A stretch of DNA of 64,000 bases from Pictodentalium vernedei (taxonomy: Eukaryota > Mollusca > Scaphopoda > Dentaliida > Dentaliidae), in the NCBI GenBank assembly GCA_031216915.1, contig CM062288.1, positions 175,625,919-175,689,918 of the forward strand, in the 5' to 3' direction. Numbering within the stretch: the stretch's first letter is position 1; every line of letters starts with the position of its first letter. The position numbers and the translations under genes were made by a program. Positions 33,780 to 43,890 of the stretch are shown here, in pieces. A model generated the notes under the pieces. It saw only the letters and a list, made by a program, of their open reading frames with translations. It searched no databases and was not told the origin of the DNA.

Positions 33780-35064
33780 CTGTCCTTCGGGGCCTCCGGA
33801 CTCAACCATGTCTGGTGAGAGTTATACCCCCTCCGTGGGGGATGTGCAGTCTTTTTCTGTGGTGAATACTGCGGGAGCTGTTTAGTTGTCTGGTGAAGAG
33901 ATGCCTGTTTTGGGACTGGTCCCTCTCCAGTCGACATATGAGGCTGTCACTAGGGTTGTGACTCCTCCTTTGGAGCCGAGCTCGGTTGCTCTCTCCACTT
34001 TTCCACCAGTTTCAACAGCTCCCGTCGTATATGCTGCTACTGCTGTTCCGTCTGCAACATCATCGGTCACTGTTTCAGCCGGACTCAGCTTATCCCTGCA
34101 GGGGTCTGCAGAGATGCATCTCTGGTAGTGTGGACGTGGGGTATCGGCCTCAGCCTTCTCTGACTGCAACTCGGCGAAGTCGGAAGGGGCTGCCGACTGA
34201 ACCCTCTGCTGTGGCCTCTCAGCCATCGCACACAGCAGTTTTATCCCTGCAGGGGTCTGCAGAGATGTCTGGTAGTGTGGACATGGGGTATCGGCCTCAA
34301 CCTTCCCTGACTTCAATTCGGCGAAGTCGGATGGGGCTATCGGCTGAACCCTCTGCTGTGGTCTCTCAGCCATCAAGCACAGCAGTTTTCTCATTGGATT
34401 CTGATGTTCATGGTGGGGCCACCATGAGCTCTGTTGCATTTCCGTCCGCGCATTCTGGTCCCATGGCCAGTTTTGCGGGACCAATGCCTTTTGTGCAGCC
34501 TGGACCTTCTGTGAGGCATCGGCTGGTTTGCCCATGATGGGCTATGTGTCTTCCAACTCACAGGATGAGTCAGACATGCCTGACGTCGAGAGCCAACAGT
34601 CTTCTGAGTTGGGGGCAGCTCTTGACTTTGTGTTTGAGTTCCTTCCAAATCTCAAACTGTCAAACCAGCCGGTGGTGTCAGTCAGGCCACGATCATCGGT
34701 CGCACGCCTACAGCCTGTGGAGCAACCCGCTTCTGGGCTCCTTCGACCGTGCCAGTCGGTACAGGTGGTTGAAGCGTTTACAGCTTTGGACTCTAAGCTG
34801 AGTTCCAAGGCTATGAAGACTTCATTCTTCACCAGGGCTGACACCTTTTTTGCCTCCAGTGCATTATCGTTCCTACGATTCCGCCAATTCCGTCAGCCTG
34901 CCAGACTTTGACGGTCTTGGATCAGGACTCTACCTCCCTTGGGCTTTCCAAGCCCAAGTCAACCGTTATTCCTATGACAACTCTGGAGTCCCTGTTGGGC
35001 TTTTTGAGAGAGATGCTGGGCTTGCTTTCTCTCTCAGATCACGTCGTCTCTGCTTTAGCTGCTA
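33780..35064 (+). pseudogene. DIRS gag-like region, 5' part
   Basis: Ser/Pro-rich frames on the + strand without a continuous ORF. A direct duplication of 151 bp lies at 34091-34241 and 34242-34390, beginning TATCCCTGCAGGGGTCTGCA in both units. A G14 run sits at 33762-33775 just upstream. The region continues after the Ngaro-like insert at about 38106 (PPDKFDNIQAPLRVLSKVL). DIRS gag proteins package the element RNA; no catalytic motif is expected. Confidence 0.55.
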
Positions 35065-35689
35065 ATTACTCAACCAAACATATAAAAGTAACTCTTGCTA
35101 TGATACATAATTTATTATGGCTAGACATCATGATTACACACATAAAATAGATGGACTGACCAGACTTATTAATAGTCATCATGCACATTCTGCATTAACA
35201 CATACAACATGCAGTAATTAGTTAAAAACAAGCACACATTGTCATTATTAAACACTGAAGGCATGCAAATAATTAAAGACGAAGAAAACAGGAGCAAATA
35301 CAATTTGAAATCCAATGAAATCATGACGATTCCTTAATGAATCATCCGGAGTTCATAGTGAGCCGCCCAAGCCAAAGGCAGCCCAACCGTTGTTTGAATT
35401 GCAATGAAGCTCCCAACTCAAAACCCCAAAAAGTTAAAACCGGAGAGAAAGACATGCAAAACATGCAACTTCACCTAACAGAAATTCCACAATTTCTGAA
35501 AAAGGTGAAAAAGAATAGCTCCAAAGAAAAGAAATTCACTAGAGAACTAATTCAAAGACTCCACTCAAGAAGCAATATCCCAAGAGGAAAGTCTACATAC
35601 CTAACAGAAAGAAACTGCTGACTGTAAAGGTATCCCAAGCCATGTCAATATATCCAGTTCTGAAAAATTGAAAATCTGTATTAGGAATT

Positions 35690-36230
35690 TCATTTCATGT
35701 GGGCAATTCTTCTTTGAAAATACAGAGCCAGTTGTCTTGTTCCTTCTTGATTGAGATGTAATCCACCATCCTTAATGGCAAAATACTCCCTCTTAGGCTT
35801 CCCCTTTGAGACCATGTATCTAAAGGATTTAAGGTAGGTAACTTTCTGAGCTAAACACAGACTTTCCAATTCAGAATTGACTTTAACAAATTTAGCCTGT
35901 GTTACACTGTAATCAACTGGTCTTGGTAAAATGGCTGACATGCCAATTGGAGAAGAAAAGTGGGATTTCAAGATGGAAATTAAATTGCAATACGACAGTT
36001 TAAATTCGTCTACTGATAATTTATGAATGTCGTTTGTGCCAACATGTACAAAAATAACATTATAATAAGAAATTTTTGACTTCTATCTAATAATGTTGTA
36101 AGTGATGTCTCCAATACAGGCTCCACGGAATGCCATAACATCAGTGTTCTTAATTTTTACATATTTAGCCATGGAGTCAGAAATAATCAAGTTCCTTCTT
36201 GAGTCATTATCTACAAGAAAAAACTAAATA
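35690..36230 (-). pseudogene. SGNH/GDSL hydrolase of the Ngaro-like insert, one stop
   Basis: The minus-strand frame reads NLIISDSMAKYV (block I, nucleophile Ser), VIFVHVGTNDIH (block III) and IKDGGLHLNQEGTRQLA (block V, Asp and His). These are the SGNH esterase blocks. One in-frame stop interrupts it near 36085, between blocks I and III; the 3' part from 35971 to 35690 is open. The role in the element is unknown; an esterase acting on lipids or carbohydrates is the family expectation. Confidence 0.7.
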
Positions 36231-36413
36231 TGGTTAATCCAAGAAAATTCAAGAGCCATTGACTAACATAGCCTGACTAGACCATTGACAAATCAACTAA
36301 TGAGTTAAATTTATTAATGCTTTGAGAACCCTATAAGACTTCTCACTCACACCAATAAATTAACCATTCCTAATAAAGTAATTAAATAATGTAATAATTC
36401 AAATTGAATTAAA

Positions 36414-37307
36414 CTACTGCTTTAAAATTGCATTTCTCATACACTGGCTAACCTGAATCTTGTCCTCCATAGTGAATGTTAAATATTCTTTATAGGCATC
36501 ACTTTGCCAATCACCATGTAACTGTATGAGCTCACTAGGAACAGTTGATTGAAAGGCATACGATGCTCCACCCCTTCTGAAGCTATGACTTGAAAAATTA
36601 CCTGGATTTCTTCCAATTATGCTAATTAAATGTTTAAGTTTGCTTTGAAACTGTTTGTAGGTGATTGGCACATACTTTTTATAGTACCCAAATAATGGAA
36701 AATTTTCATGAACAGGCACTGTCTTAATCATATTAATATAAGCTTTGACTGGACAAAGATTGGATCCATTAATTTCTAGTATAGGAATTTTCAGTAATCT
36801 TTCCCCAAATTGATTAGTTTTTGACCACTTAACCATAAACAAAAGAGTGTTATTTTCATAAACAACTTCCTTTCTCAACAACTGCTTATTTTCATCGAAA
36901 GATGAAATAGAATCAGGTACTAAATTAGACTTCCTGCTCATCAAGAAAAATGCAAACAGAAACAAACACCAAAAAACAACATCAAGAGGATCCTGAAAAT
37001 CAAAATAAGGCAACATACCATTAAACATGTCAGGTGTAATCGGCAAAGCTTTTTGTTTTCTATGCGGGTTCAATCTAGCAATACCTCGTAACGTTAATTG
37101 CAAGGGGAAGGAACCTACAATTTCAAATTTAACATCATTAAAAACATGTAACAGAACTGAAAGATCAACTAAAAACTGTGCATACAAACAAATTACTTTC
37201 ACAGTAGCAGGAACTGGTGTAAAGTGAAAGTAACAACAAAATAATAGGTAGCTCCTCCATTGAGTTTGAATATTTTTATAAGTTCCTGAGGCATATGCTG
37301 ATTTCAT
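36414..37307 (-). CDS. Tyrosine recombinase of the Ngaro-like insert, open
   Basis: An uninterrupted 297-codon ORF. The N-terminal part (SAYASGTYKNIQTQWRSYL) is the core-binding domain. Catalytic residues of the phage-integrase type can be seen in order: Arg in FFLMSRKSNLV, Lys in VKWSKTNQ, H-x-x-R in SSHSFRRGGAS, Trp in HGDWQSD, and the nucleophile Tyr in AYKEYLTF. It would insert circular cDNA by site-specific recombination. It starts about 55 bp after the RNase H stop. It is the best-preserved coding unit of the insert and may encode a complete enzyme. Confidence 0.85.
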   Translation of the reverse strand: MKSAYASGTYKNIQTQWRSYLLFCCYFHFTPVPATVKVICLYAQFLVDLSVLLHVFNDVKFEIVGSFPLQLTLRGIARLNPHRKQKALPITPDMFNGMLPYFDFQDPLDVVFWCLFLFAFFLMSRKSNLVPDSISSFDENKQLLRKEVVYENNTLLFMVKWSKTNQFGERLLKIPILEINGSNLCPVKAYINMIKTVPVHENFPLFGYYKKYVPITYKQFQSKLKHLISIIGRNPGNFSSHSFRRGGASYAFQSTVPSELIQLHGDWQSDAYKEYLTFTMEDKIQVSQCMRNAILKQ

Positions 37308-37361
37308 AGTCTGCTTCTGGTCAACAACTAATGTCCTTAATTCTACATCTGAAAAAACAGA

Positions 37362-37862
37362 TTACCACTTATTGGTGAAAGCAACACACGAGGGATCAAT
37401 GAAAATCTGTTTACAGACATCACCCACCATTTCAAAGAACATTTGTACATTACTTCCACTCAAATGCCACCGAGACAGCATGTCAGCCTTTCTGTTTTCT
37501 ACACCTGGAAAATGTACACCTCTGACCTCAAAGTGTCCCATAGCTGTATACCAGCAAACTTCTCTCAGACAACTTTGCATAAAGGAGTCCTTTGTCGCAC
37601 CTGCATTTAAAACAGCAACACAACATTGATTATCACACTAAAATAGAACTTTCTTACCAATAAATTGAGTTGACCAGGTTTTAACACACAATATGATTGC
37701 TAACAATTCCAAAGCATTTATATGCAGTTTCATCACTGAAATATGCGATGGAAATTCAAAATGGAAAAACTCCTTTGTTTCCGTACAATATCCACCACAA
37801 CCGGTTAAACAAGCATCCGACTCCACCAATTCATCTGGTTCGCACCATTCTTCAAACGACAT
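37362..37862 (-). pseudogene. RNase H of the Ngaro-like insert, one stop
   Basis: The minus-strand frame reads VESDACLTGCGGYCTE (first catalytic Asp), INALELLAIILCVKTW (catalytic Glu) and, after an in-frame TAG at about 37637, CDNQCCVAVLNAG (catalytic Asp), then the final VENRKADMLSRWHLS. This is the RNase H of Ngaro/DIRS-type elements, which removes RNA from the cDNA hybrid. Apart from the single stop it looks intact. Confidence 0.75.
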
Positions 37863-38105
37863 TGAAATACCATTAAAATATTTTCGTCAATCATCAAATT
37901 TCATCAATCAAAACTGAAGGGTATTTTGTAACTAGTACACAACAATGACGTCAAACCTAGAAACCTTTTAACCAATCAACGGGAACTAATAAGACGATTT
38001 CTACGGAAGATCTGAATTGTAATCAGTTAACACATGCGATATTCCAATTCATTAATTAGTCACCCAAAGTTGATGTTTGATTAAATAATTATTCATTTTG
38101 TAAAC

Positions 38106-38607
38106 AAAATAGTACAATCTGCCTCCAGATAAGTTTGACAACATACAGGCTCCTTTGCGTGTGCTTTCCAAGGTGCTCATGCATCTTACTCACACGCATG
38201 CCTGTAACACGGCTAACTTGGAATTAGTTTGCAGGGATGCTGTGTTGGACACAAGCCGTTCCCTTCCTGAGGGGCAGTGCGCTGCTCTTCGATCTGCTTC
38301 TTTGGCGGGCCAGCAACTATTCCATGGTTCCACGGCGATGTTCCTTGATGATGTCCTACATCATTCCAAAGATCAGCTGCTGCTTCGTCAGCTTGATCAG
38401 CCTTCTGTTGGAGGCAGGGGCCATCCAAAGCCTAACAAGCGCCCTTCTGCTTACTCTGCGAAGCCAAGGGCTGATCCTCCTGCCGTCGCTTCTACTTACT
38501 CACGAGGTAAGGGTAAGCGTCGGCAGGCTAGAGGGAGGACTCAGGATTCTTCATATAGTAGAGGAGGTGGTTTCTCCTCTCGCTGGCCATGCCGAGGCTC
38601 GAAATGA
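38106..38607 (+). pseudogene. DIRS gag-like region, 3' part
   Basis: A frame open to 38607 encodes VLSKVLMHLTHTHACNTANL and ends in a basic, Gly/Ser/Arg-rich tail (RGKGKRRQARGRTQDSS). It continues the gag region interrupted by the antisense insert. Confidence 0.6.
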
Positions 38608-38639
38608 AGGTCCTCCCCTCGATTCATCTCAGGTTGGAG

Positions 38640-40440
38640 GAAGGATATCAGAATTCGCAGACCATTGGGCCACAGTCACATCCGATCCTTGGGTGTTAGA
38701 TGTTGTTTGGTTCGGACTGCGGATATCCTTCCAGAGGGATCCCACTCTGTCAAGAGTGCCTCTTCCAACACAACTTCCTTTAGACGTTACACGTCGAGAA
38801 CTTTTGATCACAGAGATAGACAATCTCCTGTCAAAGGGGCCGATCGAGGTCGTCAAGAACATTCATTCAGTGGGATTTTATTCCCGCCTGTTCTTGGTGC
38901 CGAAGAAGGACGACCGACTCCGACCGGTTATCGATCTGAGTATCCTGAACCAGTCTATCATTGCTCCTCAGTTCAGCATGGAGACTTTCAGGTCAGTTCG
39001 CCACTCCATTCACCAGGGAGATTTTGCTTCCAGCATCGACTTGTGAGACGCTTACTTTCACGTTCCGATTCATCAGACATCACGAAAGTATCTCAGGTTC
39101 GCTTTTCTGGGGCGAGTTTACCAGTTCAAGGCCATGCCCTTCGGCCTCAACCTGGCTCCTTGGGCCTTCACCCGACTGATGTCGCATGTGTTCAGGGATG
39201 TAAGTTTTCCGTTTTTTGCCGGAATTCCGGTTTTTTGTTCCGTTCTCTAGTCCGTTTTTTTCTCCAGCTTCCTCCTTTTTCGTTCAACAAGTCAATGTTC
39301 TGGCAAACGGGTCTATAAATGTTCCGTTTTCCATTTAGTTTTTTGACGTTTATCCACTCTATTTGCTATTGTAATAGCCTGCCCGCAAACGGAACTATGT
39401 TCGGTCCGCTTTCAATTCCGGAAAGTGTATAGCCACATACTTCTTCCGTTTTCATAACATGTGCGAATTTAACAAAAGCCAGTTGAGTGATTCTTTTGTT
39501 AACGTCAACAATGAGTGTTTTAAATAGAGATTCATCTATTGAACATTTTCTGAGGACTAAAAACCTGTGCCTTCTAGATACAGAAGTTAAACTAGAACTT
39601 GGAATTAGTTTACAAAGAGTCTGTTGCTTCATCAGATATATATTGAGAGATGGAGATATACATAATTGTGTGAGTAAAAAAAAAATTTTTTTTTAATTTT
39701 TACCCACTAAAAACCTCATTTTTTCTCTCAGTAAGCTTGATCATTCTGAGCATCAGAATGCTCCCAGAGACCACCTAGGAGCTTCTAAATTTCAAAATTT
39801 TCTTGGGGGAGGACCCAAACCCCCCACTACAGGGAGGGGGACACATCCCACCCCCAACTCGGCCTTCGGCCGAGGCATCAGCCTTCGGCTGATGGCTCAT
39901 TACCATCAACTAGGAGTTCAGTTTTTTGGACACAAGGCCACTTACATCCCTGTGTGTTAGCCTTCCATCGCACATAGTCCAGGGTGACTACTTTGGCATA
40001 TCTAGACGATATCCTCCAGAGGCATTCCAATGCTGCCTTTCTGGAGTCAGATGTCGACACACTGTTGAACCTGCTCACGTCACTAGGGTTCAGAGTCAAC
40101 GAGGAGAAGTCAGACCTGGTCCCTTCTCAGTCGTTTTGTCCTCTGGGGATTGACTCCGGTACTCAGCTGAATACGGTGGCGGTTCCCCAGGCAAGGGCTG
40201 TGATTCTCTCAGCTTTTGCCCTGACTCTGTCTCAGTCCATGTCTGCAACAGCTCGGAGTATTCTCCTGCTGCTTGGTGTCTGCGGTTCGGTGACGGATCG
40301 CATTCCTCTAGGTTGGCTGCATGTCGGACCTCTCCAACACTTTCTGCTTAGTCGTTGGAGACCGAATGTCAATCCTCTGGATCTGGTGCTTCAGTTTCCG
40401 GAGTCTCTTCATCGTCACTTTCTCCCCTGGACGGATGTCC
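38640..40440 (+). pseudogene. DIRS reverse transcriptase, broken by a stop and an insert
   Basis: RT blocks read VGFYSRLFLVPKKDDRLRPV, IDLSILNQS and DFASSIDL, then a TGA at 39044-39046 where related elements have a basic residue (R or K), then AYFHVPIHQT and KAMPFGLNLAPWAFTRLMSH to about 39196. Foreign DNA follows to about 39893, after which coding resumes with YHQLGVQFF and the active-site box AYLDDILQ at about 39997. RT copies the element RNA. The CGA-to-TGA-type stop, the insert and frame changes make it inactive. Confidence 0.8.
39198..39893. mobile_element. Unknown ~0.7-kb insert in the DIRS reverse transcriptase
   Basis: The DIRS RT coding is cleanly interrupted between FRD and AHYHQLGVQ. 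The insert is T-rich at the left, contains a small ORF (39511-39696), a block TTTCAAAATTTTCTTGGGGG near 39790, and ends in two small palindromes (CGGCCTTCGGCCG and CAGCCTTCGGCTG). The family is not recognised. Confidence 0.6.
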
Positions 40441-40850
40441 AGTGGATTATGCAGTGAGTTCCGTTGGACTTCTCCATGTCCGATCGTGTTCTGATGGCAG
40501 ATGCCAGCGATCTCGGATGAGGTGCGACGTTGGATCCTCTAGGTCTCTCCCTTCACGGGGCATGGGACCAAGATCAACCAGAAGGAGCTTCTTGCTCTTC
40601 TTCTGAGTTTCTCGCAGTGGATCCCCCCATCTTTCGAATTGCCAGGTTCTTCTGTTGTCCGACAATTCGACAGTGATTGCTTACATTCAGAACCAGGGCG
40701 GCACGCACTCGGTTCCCATGTATGAATTGGCTCGGGATCTTCTACTGCTCGCTCAAGATGTCAATGCCAGAGTGGTGGTTCGTCACATTCCCGGTCATCT
40801 GAACGTCCTAGCTGACTCCCTGTCCTGACGGGGCAGGGTCTTTTCCACTG
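40440..40850 (+). pseudogene. DIRS RNase H, frameshifted
   Basis: Frames contain DRVLMADASDLG (first Asp), INQKELLALLLSFSQW (Glu) and LNVLADSLS (last block), matching the better copy at 54290-54750. Frameshifts near 40560 and 40650 and stops break it. Confidence 0.7.
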
Positions 40851-41239
40851 AGTGGATGCTCCACAGGGCGGTGTTCCAGTCATTTTGCGATCTCTGGGGT
40901 CGTCCCCACATTGATCACTTTGCGACTTGTTGGAACCATCAGGCGGACACAGACGCTCAGTCACGCAATTGGAACGGTCTTGTTAGCTACGCCTTCCTGC
41001 CGGTTCCGATTCTGCCTCAGGTTCTAACCAAAATATGAACCTGCAGTTGTTGAATCATTCTGATTGCTCCCCTGTCACCTCAGTGGGTGTGGATCAATCA
41101 GCTCCGCTCTCTGTTGACAGTGGTTCCGGTACGTCTCCCTCTATGTCGCGACCTTCTTTGCAAAGTCACCTGAGGAGGTTTCACGTTGATCCGACTTCAT
41201 TGTGCCATTCACGCATACCTTTTGTCAGGTCCTGTCTCC

Positions 41240-42230
41240 TCCATAGAGGTTTTTTTTCGAGACGAGCAGTGGAGTGCATTTCTTTTTCAAGGAGGCACTC
41301 CACTGGTTTAGCCTATGTGGCTAAGTGGAAGGTCTTCTGTCGATAGTGTGCCGTTCACTCTGTTGATTATGCCACTCCTTCGATTTCACAGATTGTGGAG
41401 TTTCTGGTATATCTATTTGATTCTCGGGGTCTCCAGCCTGTTACCATCAAAGGGTACAGGTCCATGCTTTCGGAGACCTTTTAGTATGTGGGACAGCGTC
41501 GTATCGGCACTAATGCACACCTCTCCAGGGGGGGGGGGGGGGGGGGGGGGAGAGGGGGGGGGGGGCGCCATTCGAACCTTTATCCCAGGTGGATATGTGT
41601 TTTCTCACATACAAGACGGCTTTTCTGATGGCTTTTGTCTCAGCCAGATGGGTTGGTGAGCTTCACTCCCTCTCGGTTGATCTGGCCTTTTTCAGGAGCT
41701 CTCCTAACAGTGTTACATTTACCACTGATTGCTCCTTTCAGACCAAGAATCAGATACCAGAAACGACTCCACCTCCTATCAGTATCAGGGCTCTTCCTTC
41801 TGCTGAGGGTAATCGCGCTTTGCTCTGTCCGGTTCATGCAATTCGCATTTATCTCAATCGGACACAGTTCATTAGGAAAGGCAGGAAACAATTTTTTTTT
41901 TTGCTGTCTCTTATTCCTGGTCGACAGAAAATCTCTCCTCAATCCATTTTCTCGATGGATTTGTCTTTCTATTCATGCGGCTTATGCTCATCTAGCGACT
42001 GACGATTGTTTTACCGATCGTATTTCTGCCCACAAGGTGCATGCATTGTCTACATCTTGAGCTTATGCCAACTCCGTCAAGTTGTCGGATGTTATGCAGG
42101 TAGCCTACTGGAGAAATGCTTCTATTTTCTCCACCTTCTATCTGCGTCAGTTGCTGGAGTCATTAGGCTTCTTACAAGGTCAGTTCCAGCTCTGTGCTGT
42201 TACTGTCCTTTCTATCTGAGTGTTGCATAG
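41240..42230 (+). pseudogene. DIRS tyrosine recombinase, broken, with long G tract
   Basis: Frames read YVAKWKVFCR, ISQIVEFLVYLFDSRGLQPV and TIKGYRSMLSETF, then a G-rich tract at 41528-41565, then FLTYKTAFLMAFVSARWVGE (with the first catalytic-region Arg) and ALPSAEGNRALLCPVHAIRI. This is the DIRS tyrosine recombinase. The G tract sits where the second copy (53502-53524 on the minus strand) also has a homopolymer. Stops at about 41344 and 41482 plus the tract disrupt it. Confidence 0.75.
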
Positions 42231-42381
42231 AACCGTACGCCTCATCTCTCATTGTCTTTTACTAATGATTGTGATGCTATGGTTTGATAGGCCAAGGGAC
42301 CTCTTCCTCTGCCCATGGTTCCAGTGCGATTGGGTTATGTGGGGGTTGGTTATGTGATTCCCTCCATCCTATTGTCTATTC

Positions 42382-42476
42382 AGCCTGTAGTAAACAATTG
42401 TAAGGTAGGTTGAGAAGAAATTTTAATTTTATAGTAAATTTCCTTTCTTATTATACCTACCACAATTGTTTATATG
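42382..42476. repeat. Internal complementary region of DIRS copy 1
   Basis: The left half is complementary to the outer end of the left terminal repeat and the right half to the outer end of the right terminal repeat; a short AT-rich junction (about 42420-42437) lies between them. Confidence 0.85.
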
Positions 42477-42553
42477 GAGGCCCTCCCGTCTTCTTATTTG
42501 GGTAAGAATCCTTCCTCCCCGCTGATCACATAACTCCATTGTTTGGTGGATTC

Positions 42554-42813
42554 AAAAGAATGATTCATTAGTTACTGTCTGCGCACTTGTTACCGGAAGC
42601 CGTGGATATGTACTTGGAGAAGAGCATCCCCTATTGGGTGCATGCCGGTAGCACTCAACCCAGTTTGGGCTTATTTTTTCTTGGTGCTTTTGCACCACTT
42701 TTCTTTCCCAAATCCCTTGGGAAAGATGAAAATAGAGAGTATATTTTCCGAGTTAGGGTCTTCCACTGTAGTGCAAGCCTGTAGTAAACAAATGTGGTAG
42801 GTATAATAAGAAA
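42554..42813 (+). repeat. Right inverted terminal repeat of DIRS copy 1
   Basis: Inverted partner of 32929-33190. The frame through it is a shadow without function. Confidence 0.9.
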
Positions 42814-43109
42814 TTTGTCTTGAAAAATTGTGAAATTTACTTTCGAAACATGTGAAATTTAATTTATTTTTGAAAAATACTGTTAGGTAAAGGGTTAAAG
42901 AAAAATATCACCTTTGGCGATCTGATAACTTTCTTGCCTGACCCTGTTTTGTGTTGAAGCATTTAATCACATCATAACATCACTCAGATGCATAATGTCC
43001 AATCAGATGCATCCTTACATGACATTCTTACGCGTAATCCAGATTCCATGTGAGGTGTATCTGGACATTTCCCAATGTTTGTATTGTATTGCGTAACTCT
43101 GAATATACA

Positions 43110-43325
43110 CAGCAATCGCGGTATAATAGATTTTTCTTCACTACTGCTATTTTCTACATGAAAGAATTACAAATTTGACAAATTATATCTTGTTTGACAG
43201 AGCTCAATGAGCTCTGTCAAAGAAGATTTAATTGGTCAAATTTGTAATTGCATCATGGGAAAAATTTCTATCTGAAATCTTGTGTATTTTGCTGTCGTAG
43301 TGCAGAAGAGTTATTTCTTGGTGAA
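43110..43325. mobile_element. Decayed TTAA-type MITE, family B copy 4
   Basis: The core palindrome ATATCTTGTTTGACAGAGCT facing AGCTCTGTCAAAGAAGATTT lies at 43185-43230, with arms ATTACAAATTTGAC and GTCAAATTTGTAAT. The outer ends are degraded (GTAGTGCAGAAGAG at the right). Confidence 0.6.
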
Positions 43326-43678
43326 ACAAATTTTTGTTTCACATTCTGTTTCTGAAACATACTGATTTAGCAAGGTGAAACAGAAACGCTTTTCAGTTTG
43401 AAACTGATATTGTTCAAGAAACAAGTGAAACTGCTCAACAGGCTGTTTCAGCTGTTTCTGTTTGGGATAATCATGTGATAATTATTGAGAATTCAAAAAT
43501 GATAGAAATGTCAAGTGAATACTCAGTGTTTAACAAAAATATGTTTCATTGCATGTTCCTCAAAACATTGATTCAAAATTGAGAGGATAGAAAATTACCA
43601 TCGATCGAATAATAATTTGGAAAAATGCTTTCAAATCCAAATAGACATACTGCATTACTTTTTTTTCTGCCTGCAAGT

Positions 43679-43890
43679 TTAACCCTTAAGGGCCTGGACA
43701 AGGGTCTTGAATTCTCATAACTCCACAGTCTCGATTCGTCTAATGTTTTGCAGTGATTTTTAGTTGAGACTTGACTAGAAACCACTGTCTGTGTAATTTG
43801 TCTATTGTCAGACAGACCTCCTCATGATGGCATGTTAAGGGCACCTGTTCTGAGGTTGGAAAAGTCAGAAATAATAGGCCTTTAAGGATT
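43679..43890. mobile_element. TTAA MITE, family C copy 3
   Basis: Starts TTAACCCTTAAGGGCCTGG at 43679; the right end is the inverse of CCTTAAAGGCCTATTATTTC. The core arms AGACTTGACTAG and GTCAGACAGACC are weak. Confidence 0.55.

Larger units (their letters stand above)
35065..38105 (-). mobile_element. Ngaro-like tyrosine-recombinase retroelement inserted antisense in DIRS
   Basis: The insert separates two halves of the DIRS gag region. On the minus strand it carries, in order, RNase H (37862-37362), tyrosine recombinase (37307-36414) and an SGNH-hydrolase region (about 36230-35690). This order fits Ngaro-type elements, which often carry an SGNH ORF after the recombinase. No reverse transcriptase was seen between the RNase H and the right boundary, so the element is 5'-truncated. 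It is AT-richer than the host DIRS. Boundaries are set where DIRS-like coding stops and resumes; terminal repeats were not resolved. Confidence 0.7.
32929..42813 (+). mobile_element. DIRS-type tyrosine-recombinase retrotransposon, copy 1
   Basis: Inverted terminal repeats of about 260 bp lie at 32929-33190 and 42554-42813. An internal complementary region at about 42382-42476 contains, side by side, the complement of the left terminus (TAAACAATTGTAAGGTAGGT) and of the right terminus (CTTATTATACCTACCACAAT). This arrangement is the hallmark of DIRS elements, whose circular intermediate is templated by the internal region. Between them are gag-like, RT, RNase H and tyrosine recombinase regions, all broken. 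Two foreign inserts (35065-38105 and about 39198-39893) add 3.7 kb. No target duplication is expected or seen. Confidence 0.85.
32774..42898. mobile_element. TTAA MITE, family D copy 2, split by the DIRS element
   Basis: The left part starts TTAACCCTTTACCTAACATTG at 32774 and contains the hairpin AGAACCAGCTCGTTGAGCTG to about 32918. The right part ends AATACTGTTAGGTAAAGGGTTAA at 42898 (last TTAA 42895-42898). The two ends are inverted copies, and the 9.9-kb DIRS element sits between them. Confidence 0.7.

Noticed and set aside
33250-33937. Several overlapping ORFs on both strands near the DIRS left end
   Set aside because: They change frame without any conserved domain and overlap the terminal repeat or leader; they look like shadows.
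35337-35621. 94-codon basic ORF on the + strand inside the Ngaro-like insert
   Set aside because: It is antisense to the element's genes, has no known domain, and its Lys/Ser richness fits AT-rich noncoding sequence.
39198-39203. GTAAGT at the left border of the DIRS RT insert as a true intron donor
   Set aside because: No polypyrimidine tract and AG acceptor at the right border, and the insert has element-like features.
42587-42784. 65-codon ORF with a hydrophobic stretch
   Set aside because: It lies entirely within the right inverted terminal repeat; an equivalent frame exists in the left one, so it reflects repeat sequence.
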